Source: Adiantum capillus-veneris (Eukaryota > Streptophyta > Polypodiopsida > Polypodiales > Pteridaceae). Taken from it: DNA of 64,000 nucleotides. The translations under genes were made by a program, and so were the position numbers. Position 1 is the stretch's first letter. Every line of letters begins with the position of its first letter. Positions 1 to 11,822 of this stretch are shown one piece after another. The DNA lies in contig CM043943.1 of the NCBI GenBank assembly GCA_014529385.2, forward strand, positions 155,779,092 to 155,843,091. Reading direction: 5' to 3'. The notes beneath the pieces are model-generated. The model was not told the DNA's origin. It worked only from the letters and a program-made list of their open reading frames with translations, and did no database searches.

Positions 1-1708
1 AGGTAGGACATCTCCCTTCTCGTAGGCTTGTATGCCTATCTTGGTGGCCCACTCTATAGATATAAAATTGTGAGTAGAACTAGGGTCAAAGAGAATGAAA
101 TCATCATGTTCTCTTACCTTTCCCCAAGCATGGCATAGAGGAGATCCTTTGTGGTGAGTTTGGTGATTCTCCTCCTCTTGGATTTCAACCAAGGTAGCTC
201 TAGGAGGATCATGGCGGGTGTTCTTTTGGGGACAAGTGCGGTACGCATGCCCTCGTTCGCCACACTTGAAACACCGGCTATCCTTGCGATAACGCTCAAG
301 CTCTTTAGGAGAGAGTTTGTTTTTACCTTTGTAAAGTCCCTTATCTTTAGCTTTGTTGGAGTTGCCCTTAGGAGACTTTTGGACATTGTGCTTCCCCTTA
401 GGCTCGTTGGAACCCTTGTTTTCCGTGGGCTTATTATTTCTTTTAGCCCCCGTTTGGAAATTGATTCAAGAGGCCACTATAGTATGGTGTATTACCGCCG
501 ATATGGTGTGTGGCCTTTGGGAGTTGACATACTCCGCCATTTCTTCGGTTAAAACCCGCACAAAATTGTTGCTTTTGCTCTCCAAAATCCAACTTTTTGA
601 AGACAGTGTCTTTGAGTTGTAGGTCCCAAAACTTGTCTACATATTTGTGGATGGATTCATAGGGAGAGAGCTTTAAGCTTCGCCATTCGGTGAGTACTTT
701 GTCTTTGGCATCGGTGGCCAAAAATTGCTTCATAATGGAAGCTCTTAAAGCTTTCCAGATTTTTGGAGCTTCACCATTGGCTCGTAGGCTGGACCACCAT
801 TGCCTAGCGGACTTTTGAAAGTGCATAGCTACATGGCGTAGCTTAGAGGACTTCGTGAAGCCCTCATCTCCGAACGCCGCATCAAATTGTTGGATAAAGG
901 CCAAGACTTTGTCCGTAGCACCAAAGGTGCCATCATAGGTAAGGAAAGAGATGCTCTTCCCTCCCTCTTTGAACTTCTTCAGCTTGGACGACCTCTTCCA
1001 TGCGGCATAGTATTTCCTATGGCCTCTTCTTTTTTATGGTTCAAAGGTTGCACCATCACTTTCTTCAGAAGGTGAAGAATTTGAGGAAGGTGGAGAAGAG
1101 GGTGACCTCTTTCTTGCCTTTTTCTTGTCTTGATCTTCATCGTCTTCACCATCACTTTCATAAAAGGAAGAGGATGAAGAAGATGGAGAAGAGGGTGTCC
1201 TCTTTCTCGCCTTTTTCTTCTCTTGCTTTTTGTCATCCCTCTTTGAATTATGGTGTGGAGAAGGGTGCAAAGGTCTTGGTGATGAAGAGTGTTTAGCCCG
1301 CCGTCTTTGTGGAGCCATCTCCGCGGAGTTGGCGGGAGACTCACTTCTTTCTCGTTCCTTCGGTGGAGGCTCTTGAGTTCTCCTTTGGGAAGGAGATGCA
1401 TCATCAAGAAGTTAATTCTTGAGCCCTTTGTATGGATTCTCTTCTTCTTCTCGAATCGGAGAGAGACCTCTTTTGGAATTCTCACTAGGAGGCTTCCTAG
1501 GTGTTCTCTCGTCATGGTGGTGAGCTTGGAGAATCCCATGAGCACGGAGTTGCCGTTGCACTTCACTTTGGAGAGATGGATTGCCCATGGCTTGTTGAAG
1601 CCTAGAAATAAGATAGTTAACAAGCATCGGGGCATCATTAGTAGCTTGCTCATTAGCAAAATCAAAGTTATCAACATTAATTTCACTCTCTGTACTATTG
1701 TCAACCAT
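1..1708 (-). pseudogene. Ty3-1 gag and start of protease, broken
   Basis: This is the gag region of a Ty3/gypsy element, running leftwards out of the window. The frame opens with an ATG at 1,708 and encodes an N-terminal region, then a serine- and lysine-rich charged stretch (about 1,034-1,318), then a capsid-type retrotransposon gag domain (about 904-560, with FIQQFDAAFGDEGF and ARQWWSSL). A canonical CX2CX4HX4C zinc knuckle (CFKCGERGHAYRTC) lies near 230-275. Near 60-90 is a protease-like FDPSSTHNFIS, where the usual catalytic D-S/T-G triad reads D-P-S. In-frame stops are TAA at 1,412-1,414, TAA at 1,034-1,036 and a TGA near 460. One extra T near 552 shifts the frame inside the gag domain. 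The rest of pol must lie left of the window. Confidence 0.85.
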
Positions 1709-2078
1709 TCTAACAACTTTTAGGTGTAAACTTTTTAGGTGTACTTTGGCACTTCAAGCCCTAATTGCTACTCCTCTTTACCCCTTTAGAAAAAGCACTC
1801 AAGCTACTGTACCCGTGGCTCGAATACCATTAATTGCAAGGAATAAAAGAGAGGGTAGTTCAACATCAAAACAGCACCGGCTCTTGTCACGCTTCTAATA
1901 GCTCAATAGTGGTTAAGCCGTAGGCAAGCCCTGTAGGACTCCATTATTAATACCATAGCTCTCGACGGTGATGCCCCGTTAGCTGCACGAAATCTACTTA
2001 CTCACAGGCAATTAATAATACCAACCATTTATAGCTAGCTTGAGGACCTCCCTTCTTGAGCAAGAAAAGAGAAACCTT

Positions 2079-2092
2079 GAGCTATGATACCA
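2079..2092 (-). other. Primer binding site of Ty3-1
   Basis: On the minus strand this reads TGGTATCATAGCTC. It matches the common plant initiator-methionine tRNA primer site TGGTATCAGAGC with one mismatch. It sits 370 bases upstream of the gag ATG and directly after a sequence ending TGTTACA, as expected at the junction of a 5' LTR and its leader. Confidence 0.7.
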
Positions 2093-2093
2093 A

Positions 2094-3650
2094 TGTAACA
2101 TTTAATGGACTAAAAACTTGTGTGTAGCGGAAATTAGCATGAACATAGTGGGCATTTCATTAGAATAGATTCCTAATGAGAATTACAAGAGTGCTTGGGT
2201 GGAGAGAGCAACAAAAAGCATAACACCTGGCTAGATAGCATGAAAAGTACTTTCAAAAGAGAGAGAAATTAAGCTATTGAATAGTTGAGGACCAGATTTA
2301 CATGGAGCCCGTCCCCCCTCCAAAAGGCTTTGTATTATGTTTTCTCCCATCAAGAGAGAAATTGTACAATACAATTCTTTGTGTTCCTTCAAGACTAGCT
2401 AGTGCAATGAAGATGAAAGCTTCATGCACTAAGAAAAACACTTATCAATCACAACATCAATTCTCTTCGGTCTCAGACTCAAGACCTCACACACCTTCGA
2501 AGATGGTGAGAGCTAGCAGGGTATGAGAGTAGATTGAGAGGAAGAAGGATTATTCTTACGAGAAAGATGTACATCTCCTCACATAATCACTCATATTAGC
2601 ATAGCTTAGCTTAGTAATTAGCATGGTAGAGGAGTTGAGCATGCATTGAAGCTTGGCGCTTGGTTGGATTTGCATCACAAAGCCAAGAGTTGTTGGTGTA
2701 GGCCTCCCTTCTCACAAGCTTGGAGTAGCTGGTAAGCTTTCCATTAAAGCTTGAGAAGGAGAGAGAGTCTTCTTTACTTCACACATGAGATTGTGTGAGT
2801 GTGTGTGTGATAATTCCTTGCAAAAATCAGCCCCCTCTCTCTCTTGGTCGACCCCTCTTGCTATTTGCTCATGCTCCACTCTCATTGGACCTCCCTAGGG
2901 CTAGCCAATGATAATTAAGTAGTATAAGTGATAGCCTTCTGACATGTGTCCCCCTTTCCCCTTTTGTGAGAGCTTTATGTAATTAACAAATGCAACTAAA
3001 CTCTCATTGGACCCCTTTGCCTCCTGGCCAATAGGAATCAGGCAAGCCATTAGGCTGTTGAATGCTCATTGGACCCCTTGGGAGACTGTCCAATAGTCTT
3101 CTAGAGAGCTTAATTCTCATTGGTTCTTTTATTAAGTGTTTTTAAATTAATTAAACTATATTTACTCTAGCCTAATTCTCATTGGTCCACCTCCAAGGCC
3201 ATCTAATAGGAATTGGGTACACCTTGTGGGCATCTGGGCTAGGGAGCTGACATGTGTCCCTCATTCCCTTTGTGTAAAGGGAGCTTGTGTGTGTGTGTGT
3301 GTGTTTCTCTCTCATCCCCTACTCCCAAGGCTCGCCCCCTCCTATGTAGGGATTGATAAAGACTTTTGGGACACACACAAAGCATCCAATTCCCCCCATG
3401 CTTGACCTTTGGACACAACCTTTGAATTTTGGAACCTTAGCATTTTGGAAGTCGCAATGGGCTAAACCTTAGGGTCTTTTATGCCCATTGTTGCACATGG
3501 ATATTTTGTAGATGGCCCCCCTTTTGGATCCCTATTTTCCCTCCTTTGGATCCCTGCTGTGGCCGGTCTGCTAGCTTAACCAATATTCTAGCTTTTTCTC
3601 CCCTGGCACTTCCCCATATTAAATGATCAGTTTAACATGAGAAAATCATT
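2094..3650 (-). repeat. Probable 5' LTR of Ty3-1, outer edge not defined
   Basis: The LTR side next to the primer site is clear (minus strand ...TGTTACA at 2,094-2,100). The outer end is not, because the partner LTR lies outside the window. No protein-coding frame of note is present. It holds the ATTGG/CCAAT array listed separately, two copies of TGACATGTGTCCC (about 2,939 and 3,249), and a short GT run near 3,288. The 3,650 limit is a guess set by the change to microsatellite and CACTA sequence. Confidence 0.4.
2881..3210. repeat. Array of five ATTGG/CCAAT units in the Ty3-1 LTR
   Basis: CTCATTGG starts near 2,881, 3,003, 3,065, 3,115 and 3,178, usually followed by ACC and a pyrimidine run. 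Four of the five are followed within 15-35 bases by CCAAT or a near match on the opposite strand, so most units are small imperfect inverted repeats. CCAAT elements are typical NF-Y sites of plant promoters, and this would be the U3 part of the LTR. Confidence 0.55.
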
Positions 3651-3683
3651 TAGGAGAATTAGATATTGATTATTATGACAATA

Positions 3684-3720
3684 TGTATGTACATACATAC
3701 ATACATACATACACACACAC
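3684..3720. repeat. CATA and CA microsatellite
   Basis: A run of CATA units passes into CA units. It separates the Ty3-1 LTR from the CACTA gene remains and may be an insertion boundary. Confidence 0.9.
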
Positions 3721-3764
3721 ATTAGTACTTTAGTCAACTTATTTTCTATATATATAGATTCAGA

Positions 3765-4047
3765 TTCCTCTCGTACTCCATCACCTCCATATTATAGCCA
3801 TGGAGACCACTCTCATATGATCCGACATGAAGAGCATTTAGAGAGAGCTCCTTTAGTTTATTATGAAGAGGAATGGATTTCATGTTGGTGCAATAGATGT
3901 CAAGGCTTACATCAAAGTCTACGATGCCAATGTCATTCACATGAGGTGGATTGGGGTATTTATGCTCATGCACCAACACTCGCACACCTAGATCAACCTA
4001 TGATTAGTATTGTTTCTTCTAATTTAGATTTGTTTAAATTCTTATAG
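3765..4047 (+). pseudogene. Cysteine-rich N-terminal exon of the CACTA gene locus
   Basis: An open frame reads through 3,765-4,047 and includes WISCWCNRCQGLHQ followed by CQCHSHE, a cysteine- and histidine-rich stretch that could bind zinc. It lies upstream of, and in the same orientation as, the SET-like and TNP2 segments, and is separated from the next open segment by an AT-rich stretch that could be an intron. I do not recognise the domain with certainty. Assignment to the same gene rests only on order, strand and the intron-like gap. Confidence 0.4.
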
Positions 4048-4104
4048 CTAATTGTGTCAATAATATAAATAATATTTCACATGTATAAACATGCATCTCT
4101 AGTT

Positions 4105-4790
4105 GATGATGAGGAAACCATCTATGATCAAGTTGCTCGTTAGTCTCACACACGACATGGTCATGCAATCCAAAAATTGCAAATGGACGTCTTGCAACAA
4201 CCTTTGCCTCCTGGCCTTGAGATCAAAACTCATGGAGATTATGCATTGCCCAATCGTCTATTGTCTTCAGTGTAAACGTATAATTACAGACACTATGGGG
4301 GATGGGATGGAAGATCTCTTACTAGAGTGGAGAGGTTTTTAGCTTTTGGCCTATTCATTGCACAAAATCTACAAGTCCCACCACATTCACAGGTGATCTT
4401 TATGTGCTTTTGTGGACCCATATATGGATGGGGCCCTTGGCATCAATTTGCGTGCTACATCCATAGCATGACCACTTAAGGTTTGTGTCTCAATGTAGCA
4501 TCCCTTTTTTATAGAGGCATTACCCATGAAAAAAGTCAAATACTTTATGTAGATGACATACCATATACACATGGAAACATAGCCAGCTTGATTAGTAGTA
4601 ATTGGGAAGGAATGTACGAACCAATTGCACATTTTTGGAATGCAAAAATGGGCTTGAACCGGAATACATGAGCAGAGATGTTCTACGATATATTCTTGGA
4701 AATAGCATTAGATCATTATGTGTTGGGGATGAACTATTAGTGAGTTATGGATTTCGTAGGCCAGAAAGAGCACCTCCATCTCTAGATTGA
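4105..4790 (+). pseudogene. SET-domain-like segment upstream of TNP2 transposase
   Basis: The first part (4,105-4,395) reads openly except for two in-frame stops and includes ERFLAFGLFIAQNLQVPP. The second part resembles a SET methyltransferase core. GINLRATSIA near 4,440 fits the opening G-x-G/RAT motif. YTHGNIASLISSN near 4,570 fits the GNxxxxxNH motif. CVGDELLVSYGF near 4,720-4,755 fits the closing GEEL..YG motif. At least two frame changes are needed to join these, so no active enzyme is encoded. The family call rests on motif spacing by eye. It could be a captured host gene piece or a normal domain of this transposon lineage. Confidence 0.5.
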
Positions 4791-5343
4791 ATATGTAAAA
4801 GTGTATACAGGAAATGTGTACTTGTGGATTATGTATCAAAATTTTAAAATTTACATGTCTATTTTTTATACTAGTTGGTTTGTTTGCTTAATCAATTTAT
4901 TTCCTTCATAAATGCTAAGTATGTTTACATAATGTGAAGTTTGATTTTTGTATATAGTATGCTTATAATTGTGTTTACGTGATAGGTTCCAGAGTATGAT
5001 GTTGAAAATGATGTGTGTCCACCTTCTCATGGAATTTCATGTATGTCAATTGAGTGCATGAAACTCCTTCATAAAAGTGAACCAAACAGCTATGAGAGAT
5101 TATAGAAACTATATGGTTTGCATTTTGACAAAGAGAATGATGTTTTTGATGACAATGATGGCATGGATGATTTTATTCACACGATTGGTACCAAGGAATT
5201 AAAGCATGTAATAATGAAAGTTTTCTTAAAGCGAAAGCACCTGAGAAAATCTACAAAGGCGTAAATTTATCACAATTAAGTGAGATTTTGCTTATTCTGA
5301 ACCTCCAAAATCGTTATGCTCGGAGTAATGCATCCGTTTTAAA

Positions 5344-5435
5344 GTAAATGTATTCTCCGCTACCAATTTTTATTGTATTATTTTTTAATGTTTTAATACT
5401 TAGTTTGTATGTGATGTTTGCTCAAAATGTTGCAG
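5344..5435 (+). other. Predicted intron in the TNP2 gene
   Basis: It begins AAA/GTAAATG and ends TTGCAG/CC, with T-rich sequence before the acceptor. It lies between the conserved SQLSEILLILNL and LGLDYNTIHACP blocks. Confidence 0.55.
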
Positions 5436-6947
5436 CCTACTATCTCAAAAGTTCTTACCCTCAAACAACATCCTTCCTACATCAAGAGATGAAGTGAAAT
5501 AAATGTTGAGCAAGCTTGGACTCGATTACAACACCATACATGCATGTCCCAATGATTGTATTTTGTATAGAGATGAATACAAAAATGAAAAGGCATGTCC
5601 AAAATTTAAAACATCACGTTATAAATATACGAGCGGATGAATCTCTTGTAAGGTGCTTGACATTTTCCGTTGGCACCCTATATACAACACATATTTCATA
5701 CCCCACATTTAGCAAGACTTCTGGATTGGGGAGCAAAGAATGCAAGTAGGGATGGGATTATGAGAATTCCCTCGGATTGTTCCGCTTTCAAACATATCAA
5801 TACAAAATGGCCTAAGTTTGAAGCAGATCCATGGTACTTTAAGATGGGCGTTGGCTTGGATGATGTGAATCCATTCTCCATGCGCTCAAGTAAATGGTTT
5901 ACTTAGTTAGTAGTTCTAGCTAACTACAATCTGTCACCCTTTATTTTCTTTAAGAAAGAGCATTTACTTTTGTCTCTCATAATTCTAGAAAAATGTCAAG
6001 TTATAAACATTAACGTATACTTGGCACCTCTAATTAACGACCTCCAAGAGTTGTGGAGATGCATAGACATGCTTGGCATGTCAAACTTGGAAAATCAAAG
6101 GAGATTCAGAGTTCGAGGGATTTTAGCATGATCTATACACTACTTTTTCGACTACGGATTCTGTGTCAATACTGGTTTATGTTTAAGTAATCATCCAGAT
6201 ACTTTCTATTTCATTCTATTTTTTATCATCATATTAATACTTTACTATGGATATAGGGTGCTCAATCGAAGGTTATAAAGCTTGTCTCTCATGCGATGAT
6301 TGGTTAAAAGTTATGTACCGTAAGCATCTCAATAAAAATATATACGTTCTTGACACAGATGATTCTTGTTCGTAGATCATTTTCTACACTGATGAACACA
6401 AACTAGACATTTCAATGAACAAATCAAGAGTGGATGATGTCCAAAACGGACACCCATAGACATATATCTAAAGTGGATTGAAGGGTCCATAATTGTACAA
6501 GAGTTAGAACTTACAAGTGCAAAGATGATGACCAATCTCGAGGATGACCCTCTCTGAGTCCCTCTATCTCTATATGGTTTTCTTTGGAATATTGGAAGGA
6601 TTTGAAGATCTCTCAACTTCTTGATCCTATGCACATATTCAAAAATGTAGTCCACTCTTTGTGGAAATATCTTATTGGTTTGAAAGACATGGAAGCAGCT
6701 CAAAACAGCTTAAAATATCAAAATTACAAATGCAACTTGTGGCCCCATGTTGATGCAGAGATGGGTTAAAAAATAATAAGCGCATGTACCATGGGTGCTT
6801 ACCTCCAAAGAGATTGCCACAATTAATCAAAGAATATGATCTATCCATAGACCCATGAGATATGGTGCCTCATTGAAGAATATTTTCATTGTGGATGACA
6901 CAAATCTTTCGAGCTTGAAGCCAAATGATTGGCATAATTTCATCAAG

Positions 6948-7029
6948 GTAACCTAAAATGCGATTTAATCATAACAACTCTTTCCTCCAACCAAGAGATA
7001 CTAATTTGATTGTAACTTGATACATGTAG
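6948..7029 (+). other. Predicted intron in the TNP2 gene
   Basis: It begins AAG/GTAACC and ends CATGTAG/CAT, 82 bases long. Removing it joins the NDWHNFIK and HVLRLVIVGYL blocks, which are adjacent in the family, in the same reading frame. Confidence 0.7.
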
Positions 7030-7109
7030 CATGTTCTCCGCCTTGTTATTGTTGGCTATTTAACGAGTGGTATCCGAGATGTTATCTATCATTTAGGAAA
7101 TCTACGAAG

Positions 7110-7187
7110 GTATGTATATAGCTCGCAGATGTTTGTATATGTACTTTTAATAAAGATATCACACATTTTTCTTCTATTTTTTTATAG
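7110..7187 (+). other. Predicted intron in the TNP2 gene
   Basis: It begins GAAG/GTATGT and ends TTTTATAG/AT, 78 bases long, with a strong pyrimidine tract. Splicing keeps the frame between the GYLTSGIRDVIYHLGN block and the downstream W-I-T-S-K-E residues. Confidence 0.75.
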
Positions 7188-7629
7188 ATGGATCACGTCT
7201 AAGGAGATTGATACAAGATCAATACCGTAAAAAAAAGGGAATGCATTTAGCTCCTTTGTTTGGCAGAGAAAGAGTTATCGACATCCTTTTTTGATATCCA
7301 AGTCCATGTACTCATTCATTGCGTGGATGAGATAGAGATTGCAGGTGTTGTTAGGATGTTCTGGGTCAAACGATTTATGGCAGTTCTAAAAGGGCTTGTT
7401 CGTGAAAGAGAACAACCAAAGGGTTCAATGGCCGAGGGATGGGTGCTTGGAGAGTGCATGTATTATCTTTCAGAGTACCTTGAGTGTGTTGATATAGCTG
7501 CTCCTCAAATATGGACAATGGAAGAGTCTCCTACATTGTCAAATGAGGTGTTATGTGGCAAAGGCATTCCTCGCAAGCTCACAACGATAGAACGACTTTT
7601 AGGTATCCATGAATAGCAACATGTGGACC

Positions 7630-8017
7630 TATGGACAACCACTGATCTTGGGAAATCTGGACGCCCACATCTAGGAATAAACCACGGCATCAACGGAGGC
7701 TCCACCAAAGAGTCACAACTATTCTAGCAGGACATGGGAGACTCCTAGTACGACTATTTACAAAGGCAAACATTGACAAAGCGCTTCAGTGATCGATGCA
7801 ATACTTTCTCAAACAATGCTCAATGTCGGGCATCCTTGGGCGTGGATGATGATGACGATGATTTTCAGTCTAACAATTTAAATTCTTTTGTTCTTAGTCT
7901 TTCACTTTGCTTCATTTTATTTTTGTACCCAGACATTGGATAGATCCAAAGGATTGTATCAGTTTGGTCTCATAAGTCATTTTGGCCTTTTGAATACATT
8001 TAATATAACATTTAATT

Positions 8018-8062
<45 letters not shown>

Positions 8063-8215
8063 GATAGAGACCATTAGACTTATACGTTAGGATTTGATTC
8101 AACTAGATACTAGAAGCACATGGATATAGTCAGTACAAGAGCCGGTCTTGAAGATGTCTTTTCATAGAGAGCATCTCCCCCAACTAATAGAGGATGGATA
8201 TGTGATCAGAACGGC
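7630..8215 (+). repeat. Direct repeat copy 1 (3' tail of a LINE-like unit)
   Basis: This segment aligns by eye at roughly 80 percent with 8,654-9,285. It contains a short open tail ending GGSTKESQLF and a stop, an untranslated part with TTTTATTTTTGTACCCAGA, a CT microsatellite (8,020-8,062), and then a conserved stretch with GATTCAACTAGATAC. Both copies share sequence on either side of the microsatellite. Confidence 0.7.
8020..8062. repeat. CT microsatellite in repeat copy 1
   Basis: About 21 CT units in the middle of the direct repeat. Confidence 0.95.
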
Positions 8216-8239
8216 CTATATGGACACTCATTTATCATA

Positions 8240-8751
8240 TAGGATACGATGTGCTACTGGTTAGATGCACACATCAGCTAGAGATTGAGACTAGCAAATT
8301 TAAGAGAGTACCATTAGAAGCCAGGATATGGAAATTATGTCATATAGAGCTAGAGATAGAGTTAAATCACATTTGTCATTGTCCAGTATCCTGTTATATA
8401 CGAGGGCACTTTCAATGTCTATTCAGAGAGGGCTTTAGACAGTTGGCTAGAGTCATGACATATCAGGATCAAAGATGCCTCGGGTTGTTTTTGCTAGAGT
8501 TGTGCAAACACAGGGAAAGTCTCTTGAAGAGACTAGGTAGTGGGACACATTCACAAAGGGAGATCACTGACTTATTTAGAGCAAGGACACAGCAACTGGA
8601 TGAGCATGCTTCACAGAAAAATTCAGATCCCACTTCTACCAGAGATATATTAGTGGACAGAGTCATTGAGCTTGGGAGAGCTAGATGTCCATGTCTAGGG
8701 AGCAACCACGACATTGACGGAGGCTCCACTAGAGAATCAAGACTATTCTAG
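8240..8751 (+). pseudogene. C-terminal fragment of a LINE-type reverse transcriptase
   Basis: An open frame contains THQLEIETSKFKRVPLEAR followed by KLCHIELEIELNHICHCP. This resembles the C-terminal cysteine-histidine segment of LINE pol proteins (L-x-I-E-x-x-R...P..xR.C..C......H...CP). It ends IDGGSTRESRLF and a stop, which belongs to repeat copy 2. No catalytic reverse transcriptase motif is present, so this is a 5'-truncated copy, as is usual for LINE insertions. Domain identity is by motif only. Confidence 0.55.
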
Positions 8752-9048
8752 CACGGCATGGGAGACGCCTAGTACAACTATTTACAGAGGCAGACATTGA
8801 CGAAGCTCTTCAGTGAGACTAATGCAATACTTTCTTGGACAATGCCCAATGTTGGGCATCCTCGGGCATGGATGATGATGACAATGATTTTCACGCTGAT
8901 AATTTTAGCCTCTCAAGTCCTAGTCTTTCACTTTACTTCATTTTATTTTTGTACCCAGAAAGTTAAATTAGATCCACAAGGATTGTATCAAATTGGTCTC
9001 ATAAGTCATTTCGCCCTTTTGAATATGTTTAATATAACATTTCATTTC

Positions 9049-9135
<87 letters not shown>

Positions 9136-9285
9136 ATATATATAGAGACCACTAGACTTTTAATCAGTATTTGATTCAACTAGATACCATAAGCACATGG
9201 ATACATATGGTACAAGAGCTGGGCACAAAGATGGCTTTCTATAGAGAGTATCTCCTCCAACTAATATAGGATGGATATGCTAGTT
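8654..9285 (+). repeat. Direct repeat copy 2 (3' tail of a LINE-like unit)
   Basis: It repeats 7,630-8,215 at a distance of about 1,020 bases, including the short open tail ending GGSTRESRLF, the TTTTATTTTTGTACCCAGA block, a longer CT microsatellite (9,052-9,140), and the GATTCAACTAGATAC block. Confidence 0.7.
9052..9140. repeat. CT microsatellite in repeat copy 2
   Basis: About 40 CT units with one TTT interruption near 9,123, then TATATATA. Confidence 0.95.
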
Positions 9286-10500
<1,215 letters not shown>

Positions 10501-10518
10501 CAAAGGATTTACTTATTT

Positions 10519-10692
10519 GCTAACCGTGAAATGCGCATACTTTCCCAGTCGCTAACCGCAAGGAAGCATCTCGCTAACCGCAAGGCATCCTGCTAGCCAC
10601 AAGGTATCTTACAAACCGCAAGAGACAAAAAGAGAGCCGATAACCTCAATTTAATCTCCGCTAACCGTGGAATCAACTCGATAACCACGAGT
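10519..10692. repeat. Irregular array of a CTAACCGCAAGG-like motif
   Basis: Eight related motifs occur at spacings of roughly 15-35 bases: GCTAACCGTGAAAT, GCTAACCGCAAGG (twice), GCTAGCCACAAGG, CAAACCGCAAGAG, GATAACCTCAA, GCTAACCGTGGAAT and GATAACCACGAG. The spacers are unrelated. It lies downstream of the Ty3-2 3' LTR on the minus strand. Confidence 0.7.
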
Positions 10693-10916
10693 TCGCTCTG
10701 AAAACAAGATATTCTTTTAGCAATTGTTTTCTTTAACTAATTTCTCAAGCATAATTACCCAACTTTTAACATCAAACAGAGACAGTTTATCAAGCAGTAA
10801 CCATAAATCAAACAATTCTCTCTCTACTCTATGAAATCATATGCTTGTTTCTTGTGATATAGTCACGTTTCTTGGACAATTTAAGGAACTTCTTAAGCTT
10901 GACTTACCAGTCATCA

Positions 10917-11805
10917 TGTATAACAATGCAGAATTATAAATTCATCTTGCTAGATTAGCAACACGTTCGACTACCTCTCGTGGTTGAGGTTGGATGGCTT
11001 CGACTTCTTCGGTAACAAATACCTCCACTTGAGCAACACTTGGAGTAGTTGATGCCTTCCTTTGCACCTTTCTTGGAGGTGGAGTGGCATGAGCATCCTT
11101 CGAGCTTCGAGTCACTCTCTTTAGGGCCATTGTATCACGAAAGAGAAAGGAGAAAGTGAGAAAGAGAACTCAAGAATTTGAGAGGCAACACGATGATGGT
11201 AGAGAAAGAAGCTTGAAGGAGAGAGGTTTAGGGAGAGAAGATGAATCCCTCGTCAAGGCAAGAGAGCTTCTGCTTCTAAGAGTGTGTGTGTCTCCAAAGT
11301 GAAGGGAGAGGGGTCTTTATATAGGCTCTCAAGGCCAGCTAAGAATAGAGGGAAGCAAGGAGAGATAAGTTCGCGCACGTTCGCGGCTGTGAAAAAAATT
11401 TGTGCGGACATGGATTCCTATGCGTAATTCTGAGTCTCTAAGTTTAGAAGAAGCTTGGCTTCCAAGAAAAGAGCTCTAAACTAAACTCCTCCTCTCTTTC
11501 TTTCCTAGAAGTACTCCTCCTACTCCTTCTCTTCTAAAATTACTCCTCCTTTCCTAAAATTGCTCTCTCTTTTCTAAAATTGTTCCTTCTTTTTTAAGGG
11601 TCAACTCTTATCTCTAGATACAGTCTTGAGGCTTAAGTTTCCCATCAACCTATTATTTTCAAGTGAATAAGGGTCATAATTAATAGTTCTAAAGTCCGAT
11701 TTTTGATCCGACCGTTCCATTAGAATGCTCTTTGACTTATTAGAATGCAAACCTTAAATATTTGCAAAATAAATAAAATACTTCTATTGAAAAATGTTGG
11801 GTACA
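10917..11805 (-). repeat. Probable 3' LTR of Ty3-2
   Basis: The inner end is well supported: on the minus strand the polypurine tract GTTGGGGAGATAG (11,810-11,822) is followed by TGTACCCAACA at 11,805. A TATA box (TATATAAAG, 11,315-11,323) followed by a CT-rich leader fits a U3-R promoter. The outer end at 10,917 is only a candidate, chosen because the plus strand there reads TGTATAACA, which would give a TGTA...TACA terminus. Confidence 0.5.
10942..11130 (-). CDS. Short ORF inside the Ty3-2 LTR, unknown product
   Basis: A 62-codon frame starts about 190 bases downstream of the LTR TATA box with a CT-rich leader between, so it is the first ATG of the predicted LTR transcript. The product begins MALKRVTRSSKDAHATPPP and is basic and then acidic, without a known domain. 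It may be the start of a gag-like protein, an upstream ORF within the LTR, or chance. I do not recognise it. Confidence 0.35.
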   Translation of the reverse strand: MALKRVTRSSKDAHATPPPRKVQRKASTTPSVAQVEVFVTEEVEAIQPQPREVVERVANLAR

Positions 11806-11822
11806 TTACTATCTCCCCAACT

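Larger units (their letters stand above)
5020..7616 (+). pseudogene. CACTA (En/Spm) TNP2-type transposase
   Basis: The order of motifs follows the Transposase_21 family and then a DUF4218-like C-terminus. Visible blocks are LSQLSEILLILNL (about 5,265), LGLDYNTIHACPNDCILYRD (5,515), FKHINTKWPKFEADP (5,790), INVYLAPLINDLQELW (6,008), GCSIEGYKACLSCDDWL (6,257), LLDPMHIFKNVVHSLW (6,618), SLKPNDWHNFIK (6,912), HVLRLVIVGYL (7,030) and FFDIQVHVLIHCVDEIEIAG (7,280). The blocks are joined by introns listed separately and broken by several stops and frameshifts, for example near 5,640 and 6,373. No CACTA terminal repeats were found, so the ends of the transposon are unknown. The protein would have cut and moved the element's DNA; this copy is dead. 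Confidence 0.88.

Noticed and set aside
3765-9285. CACTA terminal inverted repeats around the TNP2 gene.
   Set aside because: I scanned for CACTACAA or CACTAGAA-type ends on both sides and found none, so element borders are not claimed.
10942-11130. A host nuclear protein gene starting MALKRVTRSS.
   Set aside because: It sits between an LTR TATA box and the likely LTR end, is only 62 codons long and has no domain. I kept it as a low-confidence LTR ORF.
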